In this document: piece after piece, positions 1-7,869 of the stretch | Layout: every line of letters starts with the position of its first letter | How positions within the stretch are numbered: the first letter of the stretch is position 1 | DNA from: CAWAPS01 sp963783945 | GTDB lineage: Bacteria; Actinomycetota; Acidimicrobiia; Acidimicrobiales; Palsa-688 | Length of the DNA: 64,000 bases | Assembly: GCA_963783945.1 (NCBI GenBank) | Contig: CAWAPS010000029.1 | Span: 62,001 to 126,000 of the forward strand | Reading direction: 5' to 3' | Translations under genes and position numbers: made by a program | Notes under the pieces: generated by a model | The model's input: only the letters and a program-made list of their open reading frames with translations | What the model was told of the DNA's origin: nothing | Databases searched by the model: none

Positions 1-74
1 TGACCTTCCACTTCGCCTCGGAGATCGGGGAGGTCCTCGACTGGGCGCTCGGGGCCAAAGTCCTTGCTTCCTAA
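1..74 (+). CDS. C-terminal end of a probable Lon (La) ATP-dependent protease, 5'-truncated by the window
   Basis: An open frame enters at base 1 and ends at TAA 72-74; its last residues read TFHFASEIGEVLDWALGAK. An EVLxxAL helix at the very C-terminus is how Lon proteases commonly finish, and lon directly upstream of an HU gene is a recurrent arrangement (E. coli lon-hupB). Only about 24 codons are visible, so neither the AAA+ nor the Ser-Lys protease motifs can be checked. The assignment rests on the tail plus the neighbour and is tentative. Confidence 0.42.
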   Translation, partial: TFHFASEIGEVLDWALGAKVLAS

Positions 75-101
75 GGAGGATTCGGCTCCATTCCGCAGAA
101 A

Positions 102-120
102 TCCCTTGTCGTGCAAGGGA
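102..120 (+). terminator. Hairpin downstream of the lon-like gene
   Basis: TCCCTTG (102-108) and CAAGGGA (114-120) form a perfect 7-bp stem with a 5-nt loop, 28 nt after the upstream stop codon. No U-tract follows. Position suggests a terminator or mRNA 3' end for the upstream gene. Confidence 0.4.
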
Positions 121-125
121 AATGC

Positions 126-157
126 TTGACCTTCACCGTAGAAACCTCTTGTATATC
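126..157 (+). promoter_or_regulatory. Putative promoter of the HU gene
   Basis: TTGACC at 126-131 is followed by TATATC at 152-157. The spacing (20 nt) is long, but this is the only AT-rich -10-like patch before the HU start, and it lies just after the hairpin. It implies a leader of about 25-30 nt carrying the AGGAGG site. Confidence 0.35.
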
Positions 158-190
158 AGGGAACTTCCCCGACAACGCCAGGAGGTGGCG

Positions 191-619
191 GTGAACAGAA
201 CAGAGCTGGCAGAAGCAGTAGCAATGAAGACCGGTCTCGACAAGAAGAAGTCAGAGGACGCGGTCACGGCTGTGACCGACTCCATTGTTACTGCTATCAA
301 GGCCGGAGATGCCGTGCGGGTGTTCGGCTTCGGCACATTTGAGCCGAAGAGCAGAGCCGCCCGCACGGCGAGGAACCCACAGACCCAGGCGACCGTCAAG
401 GTGGCGGCGTCGAAGTCGGTCGGCTTCAAGCCGGCTCAGGCGTTCAAGAACACGCTCAACACCAAGGGTCGGGCCCCGGCAAAGAAAGCCGCTCCGGCCA
501 AGGCCGCCGCCAGTAAGAAGGCGGCGGGAGCGACGGCCACGGCCAAGAAGTCGACGCCAAGGACCGCGGCCAAGAAGGCGGCGCCCGCCAAAACGACTCG
601 GGCCGCGAAGAAGCGCTGA
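191..619 (+). CDS. hupB: HU family nucleoid protein with Lys/Ala-rich C-terminal tail
   Basis: The first 90 or so residues are a canonical HU/IHF fold: NRTELAEAVAMKTGL at the N-terminus and the DNA-binding arm GFGTFEPKSRAARTARNPQT at about 50-69. Residues from about 95 to 142 are a basic tail of KKAA/AKKA units, as in actinobacterial HupB/Hlp. HU binds and bends DNA and compacts the nucleoid; such tails resemble eukaryotic histone H1 and add non-specific DNA affinity. GTG 191 is chosen because AGGAGG at 180-185 lies 5 nt upstream and the HU similarity starts there; the in-frame start at 122 would add 23 unrelated residues across the promoter. The next gene, 14 nt downstream, encodes a second tail-like protein. 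Confidence 0.9.
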   Translation: MNRTELAEAVAMKTGLDKKKSEDAVTAVTDSIVTAIKAGDAVRVFGFGTFEPKSRAARTARNPQTQATVKVAASKSVGFKPAQAFKNTLNTKGRAPAKKAAPAKAAASKKAAGATATAKKSTPRTAAKKAAPAKTTRAAKKR

Positions 620-633
620 GGAAAGGCCGACCC

Positions 634-1170
634 ATGAGTCCCGCGAAGGCTGTTCCGGCGGCCTCGGCCTCGCCGGCCAAGCGGTCTACGTCGGTCAAAC
701 GAGCGGCCCCGGCCGCCCGGAAGACCGCAGGGGCCAAGAACAGCGCGGCCTCCCAGCCCGCGACCAGGACCGCCGCGGTGAAAACCGCGGCGGTCAAGCG
801 GTCGGCGAAGGCTCCGGCTACGAGAAAGACCGCGGCAGCTAAGGCTCCGGCCACGCGAAAGCGGGCTACGGCCAAGGCTCCGGCTACGAGAAAGACCGCG
901 GCGGCTAAGGCTCCGGCCACGCGAAAGCGGGCTACGGCCAAGGCTCCGGCTACGAGAAAGGCTGCCGCGGCTAAGGCTCCGGCCACGCGAAAGCGGGCTG
1001 CGGCCAAGGCTCCGGCCGTCAGGAAGAAGCAGAGCGACAACGGCGTCGCTCCTGCCGCGGTGAAGAAGTCAGCGCCAAAACTCGGCGCATCCAACGCCTC
1101 GCCGGCCAGAAAAGCCGCTCCCCGGAAGGGTGCGACCAAATCCCCGGCCCCGAAGACATCGGCCGGCTAG
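634..1170 (+). CDS. Histone H1-like Lys/Ala-rich repeat protein
   Basis: 178 residues, almost entirely Ala, Lys, Arg, Thr and Pro, with no globular domain that I recognise. Residues 60-132 are built from an 11-residue unit APATRKxAxAK repeated seven times, alternating TAAAK and RATAK endings. The N- and C-terminal parts have looser AKKxAAP-type repeats. Such composition is typical of H1-like nucleoid proteins (Hc1/AlgP-like tails) and predicts an unstructured DNA-binding chain. ATG 634 follows a GAGGAAAGG ribosome site at 618-626 that overlaps the HU stop codon, so the two genes are probably one operon and could be co-translated. Repeat-driven length variation between strains would be expected. 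Confidence 0.75.
   Translation: MSPAKAVPAASASPAKRSTSVKRAAPAARKTAGAKNSAASQPATRTAAVKTAAVKRSAKAPATRKTAAAKAPATRKRATAKAPATRKTAAAKAPATRKRATAKAPATRKAAAAKAPATRKRAAAKAPAVRKKQSDNGVAPAAVKKSAPKLGASNASPARKAAPRKGATKSPAPKTSAG
811..1029 (+). repeat. 33-bp tandem repeat (66-bp higher-order unit) inside the H1-like gene
   Basis: Six and a half in-frame copies of a 33-bp unit encode APATRKxAxAK; odd and even copies differ consistently, so the array looks duplicated in 66-bp steps. Confidence 0.85.
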
Positions 1171-1235
1171 GCCTGCGGGCGACGGTCCCTCCCGATCACC
1201 GGAGTTCGAGCGCCTGACGATTCCGCCTTGCCGGT

Positions 1236-1844
1236 CTACGACCGGCCAACCTGTATGAGGTCCTCCGGCACGTCAACGTCCCACGCCAGGGGCGAGGAGT
1301 ACACGACTCGAATCGGTGCGGCTATGCGCCGGGCTTCCTGCAGATGGCGAAAGAAGGATCCCGGCCCGTAAGCGAAGGTGAATCCGCCCGCCGCCGGGAC
1401 CCCCATCACGTTGGTTCCATCGTGATGGCGGTCCGGCACGATGGTCACCCCGGGGAACCGGGTGACCCATCGGAGATCCGTGGCGAGCGGAAGATCGCCG
1501 GCCGCTACGACGATCTGGCTGAAGCCCATGGCTCCCAAGCGGGCCACGCCTTCCTGAACCGCCCCATTCAGGCCCCGGCCGGGCTCCCAGATGATCGACG
1601 CACCCAGCCCCCTGGCCCAATCTGAGACATCGATGTCGTCGCACACCACGGCTACGGGCAGGCCGGCGGCCGACTCGATCACTCGTTTCGCCATGGTTCG
1701 GGCCAGCGAGGCCCGGGCCGGCGCGGACAGGGCCGGTGCCAGCCGCAGCTTTGCTTTGGAGAACGCCTTCACCGGCACGAGAACCGCCGCATCCGGCGTC
1801 CGGCCAACACTGGGCGCTTCTGCGGCACGTTCGTCTTCGGCCAT
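1236..1844 (-). CDS. cofC: 2-phospho-L-lactate guanylyltransferase CofC/FbiD (coenzyme F420 biosynthesis)
   Basis: 202 residues. The N-terminus carries the nucleotidyltransferase signature of the CofC family (VPVKAFSKAKLRLAPAL, about residues 23-39, then RASLARTMAKRV), and a GDLPL motif follows near residue 117. CofC/FbiD transfers GMP from GTP to phospholactate or phosphoenolpyruvate, giving the activated intermediate that CofD/FbiA joins to the deazaflavin Fo. The other F420 synthesis genes are not in the window, but a luciferase-like protein of the family that often uses F420 lies at 44159. The gene converges on the H1-like gene and diverges from the rpiB-like operon; ATG 1844 lies 9 nt after a TAGGAT -10 box. 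Confidence 0.85.
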   Translation of the reverse strand: MAEDERAAEAPSVGRTPDAAVLVPVKAFSKAKLRLAPALSAPARASLARTMAKRVIESAAGLPVAVVCDDIDVSDWARGLGASIIWEPGRGLNGAVQEGVARLGAMGFSQIVVAAGDLPLATDLRWVTRFPGVTIVPDRHHDGTNVMGVPAAGGFTFAYGPGSFFRHLQEARRIAAPIRVVYSSPLAWDVDVPEDLIQVGRS

Positions 1845-1853
1845 CCTGCCGTC

Positions 1854-1898
1854 ATCCTACGTCCGCCGGATCGGCCGCCTCGCAGTACGCTCGGCCCG
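1854..1898. promoter_or_regulatory. Divergent promoter region between cofC and the rpiB-like gene
   Basis: On the minus strand TAGGAT (1854-1859 on plus) lies 9 nt before the cofC ATG. On the plus strand TACGCT (1886-1891) lies 7 nt before GTG 1899. Both spacings predict leaderless or nearly leaderless transcripts, and the two -10 boxes are 26 nt apart, so transcription could be mutually exclusive. Confidence 0.5.
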
Positions 1899-2306
1899 GT
1901 GCGAATCGCCTTCGGCACGGACCAGCGCACCGGGCTGGCCGACGCCATCCTGGAGCACCTGCGCAACTCCGGTCACGAGATCGAGGTCCTGGCCCTTCCG
2001 GGTTGGTGGCCCGATGTCGGCCGAGACGTAGCCGAGGCGGTGGCCGAAGGCCGGGCCGATCGCGGAGTCGTTTGCTGCTGGACGGGAACAGGCGTCTCGA
2101 TCGCCGCCAACAAGGTCGAGGGAATCCGGGCGGCCCTGTGCGCCGACGCCGAGACGGCCCGGGGGGCGCGGAAGTGGAACGACGCCAACGTGCTGGCCCT
2201 CAGCATCCGCCTCACCACCGAGCCGGTCGCGGCGGAGATCCTCGACGCCTTCCTGTCCGCCGACGCCGACCCGGGCGAAGCCGACGCGGTCTCCCGGTTG
2301 AACTGA
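1899..2306 (+). CDS. RpiB/LacA/LacB-family sugar-phosphate isomerase
   Basis: 135 residues, slightly shorter than typical RpiB (about 150). It starts MRIAFGTDQ, has the family core VVCCWTGTGVSIAANKVEGIRAAL near residues 64-88 (compare CGTGIGMSIAANK), and later WNDANVLALSIR (compare NDANVLALG). RpiB interconverts ribose-5-phosphate and ribulose-5-phosphate; relatives act on allose or galactose phosphates, so the substrate is not certain. GTG 1899 is 7 nt after a TACGCT box. Its TGA (2304-2306) overlaps the ATG of the next gene, indicating translational coupling in an rpiB-like/reductase/rnhB operon. Confidence 0.75.
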   Translation: MRIAFGTDQRTGLADAILEHLRNSGHEIEVLALPGWWPDVGRDVAEAVAEGRADRGVVCCWTGTGVSIAANKVEGIRAALCADAETARGARKWNDANVLALSIRLTTEPVAAEILDAFLSADADPGEADAVSRLN

Positions 2307-3041
2307 TGAGGCAGCTTCTACCGATACCGCTCGAGGTACGCAGCCCGGAGGAGCTCGAGGAGCTGTACTCGATGCCGGCGCGCGCTCGATCTCCGAGCCG
2401 ACTTCATCTCCTCGCTCGACGGGCGGGTGGAGGCCGACGGCTACAGCCGGTCGCTCAGCGCCCCTGCCGACGGGTTGGCGTTCAAGACCATGCGAGCAGT
2501 GGCGGATGTGATCCTCGTTGGGGCCGGTACGGTGCGAGCGGAAGGGTACGGCCCGGTGAAGCTGGCCGGCCCGGTTAAGGAGCGCCGGCAAGCCCGAGGG
2601 CAGGAGGCCGTACCCCGTTTGGCCATAGTCACCGCCCGGGCCGACCTCGATCCGCAGGCTGCAGTGTTTGGGGGCCCGGTACCTCCGCTGCTCATCACGA
2701 GCAACCAAGCGATCGAGGGCCGATCCGACCTGCTGTCGGTGGCAGAAGTGATAAGTGCGGGGGATACGGCTGTCGATCTGCGATCGGGCGTTGATTCCTT
2801 GTGCGCCCGGGGCCTGCCCGGCGTTCTGTGCGAAGGAGGGCCAACCCTCCTGCGCTCACTACTCGAAGAGGACCTGGTGGACGAGCTGTGCCTGTCAATA
2901 TCGCCGGTTCTGGTCGGACCGCAGCATGTCGGACTCCTCGGCCGGGGGTCTCTCTCCCGTCACGTGAGATTCGAGTTGTCGGGTCTCATCGAGGGTGACG
3001 GGCTGTTGCTGACCCGGTATGCCCGGGTTCAGAGCGGATGA
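2306..3041 (+). CDS. RibD C-terminal/dihydrofolate-reductase-fold pyrimidine reductase-like protein, frameshifted near 2385
   Basis: ATG 2306 opens a frame reading MRQLLPIPLEVRSPEELEE and LYSMPARAR. The similarity then continues one frame on: RADFISSLDGR, EADGYSRSLSAPADGLAF, VGAGTVRAEGYGP and finally LCEGGPTLL. These are hallmarks of the RibD C-terminal/DHFR-like NADPH reductases (riboflavin-type pyrimidine reductases). The frame change lies between about 2376 and 2396 and equals one extra base or two missing. The downstream frame has no ATG, GTG or TTG before GTG 2427, which would delete the conserved RADFISSLDG segment, so the intact gene must have started at 2306. It may be a true mutation or a sequence error. 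The stop overlaps the rnhB ATG. Confidence 0.7.
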
Positions 3042-3739
3042 ACCGAGTTCCGAGCCTCGCCGTCGAGCGGGGCTTGTGGGAGCAGGGCTACGAGGCCGTC
3101 GTCGGGGTGGACGAGGTCGGTCGCGGTGCGTGGGCCGGGCCCATCATGGTCGGTGCCGCGGTGCTGCCCAGGGATCGTCGGGTGTACCGGGTGCGCGACT
3201 CCAAGATGCTGCGGGAATCCGAAAGGGAAAGACTCTTCGCCCGGCTCGCCGGGTGGTGCGCAGCGTGGGGCGTCGGCGCGGCCTCTCAGCAGGAATGCGA
3301 CGAGGTCGGAATGGCCGAAGCCCAGCGCCGGGCGGCCCGGCGGGCCATAGAGCAGCTCGGGTTCACCCCCGATCGGGTGCTGGTCGACGGCAACTGGGAC
3401 TTCGTAGGGATGGGATCCACCATCCGGATCGTGAAGGGCGACGTCACGTGCCTTTCCATCGCCACCGCTTCGATCCTGGCCAAGGTGACCCGCGACCGGC
3501 TCATGCGGGCGGAGGCAGACAACTATCCCGGGTACGAGTTCGACGCCAACAAGGGTTACCCGTGCCCCAGGCACAAGATGGCTCTTCACGCCTACGGTCC
3601 AACCGCCATCCACCGTAGGACCTGGATCTTCATGGAGCACCTGGTATGGGGGGTGGCCGGATCCCGGGCCGCCCCCCGCCCGTGGCTACCCGCGGACGAG
3701 GAGGCGGCGCAGGAGATGCTTTTTGTCCCCGAGGGTTAG
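3038..3739 (+). CDS. rnhB: Ribonuclease HII
   Basis: 233 residues. GVDEVGRGAWAGP at residues 23-35 holds the first Asp-Glu pair of the metal site, VLVDGN near 118-123 and the later SIATASILAKVTRD block follow as in RNase HII. The enzyme nicks RNA-DNA hybrids 5' of embedded ribonucleotides and starts ribonucleotide excision repair. The ATG overlaps the reductase stop codon (ATGA), so it is translated from the rpiB-like operon mRNA. The C-terminal 30 residues beyond GYPCPRHKMAL and HRRTW are a divergent acidic extension. Confidence 0.93.
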   Translation: MNRVPSLAVERGLWEQGYEAVVGVDEVGRGAWAGPIMVGAAVLPRDRRVYRVRDSKMLRESERERLFARLAGWCAAWGVGAASQQECDEVGMAEAQRRAARRAIEQLGFTPDRVLVDGNWDFVGMGSTIRIVKGDVTCLSIATASILAKVTRDRLMRAEADNYPGYEFDANKGYPCPRHKMALHAYGPTAIHRRTWIFMEHLVWGVAGSRAAPRPWLPADEEAAQEMLFVPEG

Positions 3740-3750
3740 GCGTTGGCGAG

Positions 3751-3850
3751 GCTTAGGGCCCGCCACGAAACAACTTGGAACAAGTCCTGTGCCACGACAT
3801 GCATGTTTACAAGAGAATTGCGTCAAGTTGTTTCGTGGCGGGCCCTTAGC
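3751..3850. repeat. 100-bp inverted-repeat element (MITE-like or long terminator)
   Basis: Arms of 27 bp (3751-3777 and 3824-3850) are reverse complements with one mismatch; the core reads GGGCCCGCCACGAAACAACTT. The 46-bp interior is clearly AT-richer than the surroundings and contains the palindrome ACATGCATGT. It lies just after rnhB and before the ABC exporter. It could be a miniature mobile element or a bidirectional hairpin. I see no obvious target-site duplication. Confidence 0.6.
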
Positions 3851-3883
3851 ATGCAGGGAGAGATGGACTCGTCGTCTTCATGA
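3847..3883 (+). promoter_or_regulatory. Possible promoter and six-codon leader ORF of the ABC exporter
   Basis: TAGCAT at 3847-3852 overlaps the right arm of the inverted repeat and resembles the -10 boxes used elsewhere here. Ten nt on, ATG 3863 opens a short frame MDSSSS ending TGA 3881-3883. This overlaps the exporter ATG 3880 in an ATGA, so the mini-ORF could couple translation to the exporter. Confidence 0.3.
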
Positions 3884-6800
3884 CCTCGAAATCGGGCCCG
3901 GGCTGGGTCCGGCGGTTGCTCCCGTGGTTGCGGCCTCACCGGCGGAACGTGGTGCTCTCCTTCGGCGCGGCCCTGGTGGGAAGCGCCATTGCGGCCGCCG
4001 TTCCCGCCATCGAGCGCCAGATTGTCGACAAGGTGATAGTCGCCCACGATTCACCGCTCGCGCCGTGGCTCGGCGTCCTCGCCCTGGCGGCCGTCGTCAC
4101 GTTCGTAGCCGCCCACATAAGGCGGTATGTGGGCGGCCGCGTCAGCCTCGACGTCCAATACGACCTACGCAACGCCATCTACAACCAGCTGCAGCGGCTC
4201 GACTTCGCCCGTCACGACGAGATGCAGACCGGGCAGCTGGTATCGAGGGCCAACTCCGACGTGGGGCTGCTGCAGGGCCTGCTGGCGTTCCTCCCCATCA
4301 TGAGCGGCAACGTCCTGCTTCTTGTTCTGTCGATCGTCATCATGTTCGTGCTATCGCCGTTGCTGGCGTTGATCGCGCTGGCAGTGGTGCCCGCCTTGGC
4401 ATTGACCGCCTACCGCATGCGGGAGAAGACCTTCCCCGCGAGCTGGGACTCCCAGCAGCGAGAGGGCGAGATCGCGGTCGTGGTCGAGGAGGCCGTCACC
4501 GGAGTCCGGGTGGTCAAGGGGTTCGGACAGGAGGAACGGGAGCTGCAGCTTCTCGTCCAGCGAGCGGAGGCGCTGTACGGCTCCCGGCTCAGAGCGGTCC
4601 GCCTGCAGGCCCGGTACCAACCAGTTCTGCAAGCCATCCCCGTTCTCGGCGAGGTCATGGTGCTGGCTCTGGGCGGATGGATGGCCATCCACAACGAGAT
4701 CACCCTGGGTACGTTTCTCGCCTTCGCCACCTACCTGCTGCAGCTGGCGTCGCCGGCCCGGATGCTCGCCGGGGTGTTGATCGTTGCCCAGCAGGCGAGG
4801 GCGGGCACCGAGCGGGTGCTCGATCTGCTGGCGTCCAACCCAATAGTCAGGGATGGCCCCGACGCCGAGGTGCTCCCCCCGGTACGGGGCCGCATCACCT
4901 TCGACGGTGTTCGTTTCGGGTATCTGAGCAGCCAGCCGGTGCTGGATGGTTTCGATCTCGAGGTGAACCCGGGCGAGACGGTCGCCCTGGTCGGCGCCTC
5001 TGGATCGGGTAAGTCGACGGTGGCCTTGCTCCTGCCCCGGTTCTACGACGTACAGGATGGAGCGGTCCGCTTGGACGGGGTGGACGTCCGTAATGTCACC
5101 CTGGCCAGCCTCCGGAGCCAGATCGGAGTGGTGTTCGAAGAGAGCTTTCTCTTCTCTGACACGGTGCGGGCCAACATCGCCTACGCCCGCCCCGACGCCA
5201 GCGATGCCGAGGTGGAGGTGGCGGCACGCGCCGCCGAGGCCCACGGCTTCATCACCGACCTGCCCGAGGGCTACGACACCGTGGTGGGCGAACGCGGCCT
5301 CACGCTTTCGGGCGGCCAGCGCCAGCGCATCGCGCTGGCCCGGGCGCTGTTGAGCGACCCCAGAATCCTTATCCTCGACGACGCCACGAGCGCGGTCGAC
5401 GCCCGGATCGAGGCGGAGATCCATGCCACCCTCCAGAGAGTCATGGAGGGGCGTACGACCCTGCTGGTAGCTCATCGCCGTTCGACCCTTCGCCTGGCGG
5501 ACCGGGTGGCGGTCGTCGAGTCCGGGCGGGTGGTGGACCACGGCACCCACGCCGAATTGATGGCCCGCTGCGCCGCCTACCGGCTGCTCCTGTCAGGTCC
5601 GGGAGAGGACGCCGAGGGGGTCGGGGCGCTCGGCATCGACGAGGACGAGAGCGAGCTCGACGGGGTTACTCAGGAGCTGTGGCCGTACGACCGGCTCGAG
5701 GACTGGTCCTCCGAGCCGGCCGATGACGGTGCCCCCACCTCTCCGGCGGGCGCCGTCACCGGGGCAGGCCGCCTCGCTAGCGGATCGGATCGCGCCGGCC
5801 TCGGCCGCCTCGGGCGCGGCGCGACCGGGCGGGGGGGAGGCGGCAGCTGGCTCGGGGCGATGGCGGCCACCCCGGAGCTACTGGCGAGAGTGGCGGCTCT
5901 GCCGCCGATCCGCGACGTGCCCGACGTCGAGGTGGCGGAGGAAGCCAGGTATGACCCGGCGTTTTCGCTGCGACGGTTCATCCGGCCGTACCGGCGCCCA
6001 CTCGCCGCCGGCTTCGTGCTGGTGGTGCTCGACGCCCTGGCCACCCTCGCCGGCCCACTGCTGATCAAAAACGGGCTCGACAAAGGCGTGGCCAACCACT
6101 CCGAGCAGGCGCTGTTTGCGGCCTCGGCGATCTTCCTCGCCATAACGCTGCTCGACTGGCTGGACTCGATCGCTCAGGTCATGATCACCGGGAAGACGGC
6201 GGAGCGCCTGCTGCTCGCTTTGCGTGTACGGATCTGGGCCCACCTCCAGCGGTTGTCGATCGACTTCTACGAGCGGGAGATGGCGGGCCGGATCATGACC
6301 CGGATGACCACCGACGTCGACGCCCTGTCCACCTTGCTCCAGTCCGGTCTCATCAATGCCCTGGTGTCTTTGCTGACGCTCGTGGGGGTGGGCGTAGCCC
6401 TGATCCTGTGGAACGTCGAGCTCGGTCTCGCCACCCTGTCTGTGGTGCTGCCTCTGGCCGTCGCGACCATCGCCTATCGCCGGCTGTCGGCTCGGGCCTA
6501 CGAACGGGCCCGGGAACGCATCGCGACCGTGAACGCCAGCATGCAAGAGGGTCTATCCGGAGTGCGCGAGTCCCAGGCGTTCGGGCGCGAGCGGCACAAC
6601 GAGGCGCAGTTCAAGGAGCTGGCGGGCGGTTACCTCGACGCCCGGCTGGCGGCCCAGCGGCTCGTATCCCTGTACTTCCCGTTCGTCGAGTTCCTGGCTG
6701 ACATGGCGGCGGTGCTCGTCCTCGGCCTCGGCTCGGTTCTGGTCGCCCGGGGTTCGCTCACCTCCGGAGAGCTGGTCGGATTCCTGCTCTATCTCGACCT

Positions 6801-7749
6801 TTTCTTCAACCCCATCCAGCAGCTGTCCCAGACCTTCGACTCCTATCAGCAGGCCGGCGCGTCGATGGCGCAGATCAACAACCTCATGGCCACCCGGCCT
6901 CTCGTTTCCTCACCGCCGGCACCCGATCTCGTGGAGCCAGGTGCGATCACAGGCCACATCGCCCTCCGCCAGGTGGAGTTCGGCTATCCGGGGACAGGCC
7001 CGGATCGCCGGGCGCTGCGGGGCGTGGACCTCGAGATCCAGCCCGGCCAGACCGTCGCCCTGGTGGGCGAAACCGGGGCGGGTAAGTCCACGGTGATAAA
7101 GCTGCTCACCCGCTTCTACGATCCGACCATTGGCAAAGTACTGATCGATGGCGTCGACCTTCGCCTGCTCGATCTGCCGGCCTACCGTCATCAGCTCGGG
7201 TACGTGCCCCAGGAGGCGCATCTGTTCTCGGGGACGATCCGGGACAACATCGCCTACGGCCGGCCCGACGCGACCGACGCCGAGGTGGAGGCGGCAGCGC
7301 GCGCCGTGGGGGCCCACGAACTGGTGGCCGGGCTGGCCGGCGGCTACCTGCACCGGGTGACCGAGAGGGGCCGGTCGTTGTCCAACGGACAGCGGCAGCT
7401 GGTCGCGCTGGCTCGGGCCGAGCTGGTCAACCCGGCTCTGCTGCTGCTCGACGAGGCCACCTCCAACCTGGACCTGGCCACAGAGTCCAGGGTGGCCCGG
7501 GCCATGGGCGTGGTGGCCTCCGGGCGCACGACGGTCCTGATCGCCCACCGTTTGCAGACAGCTCGTCGGGCCGACCGTATCGTCGTGCTCGACCACGGAG
7601 TGGTAATCGAGGACGGGTCGCACGAGGACCTGCTCGAGCTCGCAGGCCGGTACGCCGAGATGTGGCGGGCCTTCGAGGACGGCGGGGCAGAGGCGGTGGC
7701 CGGTCCGGGTGAGGGGCCGGGCGGTGAGTTCGCGGCGACGCTCGGTTAG
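3880..7749 (+). CDS. Fused (single-chain) heterodimer-type ABC exporter, TMD-NBD-TMD-NBD
   Basis: 1289 residues containing two complete type-IV ABC exporter halves. NBD1 has GASGSGKS near 372, signature LSGGQRQ near 476 and Walker B LILDDATSA near 497, with Asp in place of the catalytic Glu. NBD2 has GETGAGKST near 1062, a deviant signature LSNGQRQ near 1167 and Walker B LLLLDEATS with the normal Glu. In asymmetric exporters (LmrCD, TM287/288, BmrCD) one ATP site is degenerate, and here the two changes fall on opposite halves so that they meet in the same site. The halves are joined by an acidic then Gly/Ser-rich linker at about 580-660. The substrate is unknown; drug or lipid export is typical. 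Confidence 0.88.
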   Translation: MTSKSGPGWVRRLLPWLRPHRRNVVLSFGAALVGSAIAAAVPAIERQIVDKVIVAHDSPLAPWLGVLALAAVVTFVAAHIRRYVGGRVSLDVQYDLRNAIYNQLQRLDFARHDEMQTGQLVSRANSDVGLLQGLLAFLPIMSGNVLLLVLSIVIMFVLSPLLALIALAVVPALALTAYRMREKTFPASWDSQQREGEIAVVVEEAVTGVRVVKGFGQEERELQLLVQRAEALYGSRLRAVRLQARYQPVLQAIPVLGEVMVLALGGWMAIHNEITLGTFLAFATYLLQLASPARMLAGVLIVAQQARAGTERVLDLLASNPIVRDGPDAEVLPPVRGRITFDGVRFGYLSSQPVLDGFDLEVNPGETVALVGASGSGKSTVALLLPRFYDVQDGAVRLDGVDVRNVTLASLRSQIGVVFEESFLFSDTVRANIAYARPDASDAEVEVAARAAEAHGFITDLPEGYDTVVGERGLTLSGGQRQRIALARALLSDPRILILDDATSAVDARIEAEIHATLQRVMEGRTTLLVAHRRSTLRLADRVAVVESGRVVDHGTHAELMARCAAYRLLLSGPGEDAEGVGALGIDEDESELDGVTQELWPYDRLEDWSSEPADDGAPTSPAGAVTGAGRLASGSDRAGLGRLGRGATGRGGGGSWLGAMAATPELLARVAALPPIRDVPDVEVAEEARYDPAFSLRRFIRPYRRPLAAGFVLVVLDALATLAGPLLIKNGLDKGVANHSEQALFAASAIFLAITLLDWLDSIAQVMITGKTAERLLLALRVRIWAHLQRLSIDFYEREMAGRIMTRMTTDVDALSTLLQSGLINALVSLLTLVGVGVALILWNVELGLATLSVVLPLAVATIAYRRLSARAYERARERIATVNASMQEGLSGVRESQAFGRERHNEAQFKELAGGYLDARLAAQRLVSLYFPFVEFLADMAAVLVLGLGSVLVARGSLTSGELVGFLLYLDLFFNPIQQLSQTFDSYQQAGASMAQINNLMATRPLVSSPPAPDLVEPGAITGHIALRQVEFGYPGTGPDRRALRGVDLEIQPGQTVALVGETGAGKSTVIKLLTRFYDPTIGKVLIDGVDLRLLDLPAYRHQLGYVPQEAHLFSGTIRDNIAYGRPDATDAEVEAAARAVGAHELVAGLAGGYLHRVTERGRSLSNGQRQLVALARAELVNPALLLLDEATSNLDLATESRVARAMGVVASGRTTVLIAHRLQTARRADRIVVLDHGVVIEDGSHEDLLELAGRYAEMWRAFEDGGAEAVAGPGEGPGGEFAATLG

Positions 7750-7822
7750 CGGGGGCAAGCCGGTCGAAATCCGGTCCGGGCCAAGCCGGTGCTCCTGTGC
7801 CTCGGCCCAGCTGGTCTCCCGT

Positions 7823-7842
7823 GGACCGGCACCAGCCGGTCC
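7823..7842. terminator. Hairpin between convergent genes
   Basis: GGACCGGC (7823-7830), loop ACCA, GCCGGTCC (7835-7842): a perfect 8-bp GC-rich stem in the 120-nt gap between the exporter and the convergent lipoprotein gene. No U-tract. It could end transcription from both sides. Confidence 0.45.
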
Positions 7843-7869
7843 CGCTTTGGGTTCCTGAGCCCGGTCCTA

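Noticed and set aside
456..1139. Minus-strand 227-codon frame opposite the H1-like gene
   Set aside because: It is the complement of a 33-bp repeat and of GC-rich third positions; it has no ribosome site or promoter, and the plus-strand protein is sensible.
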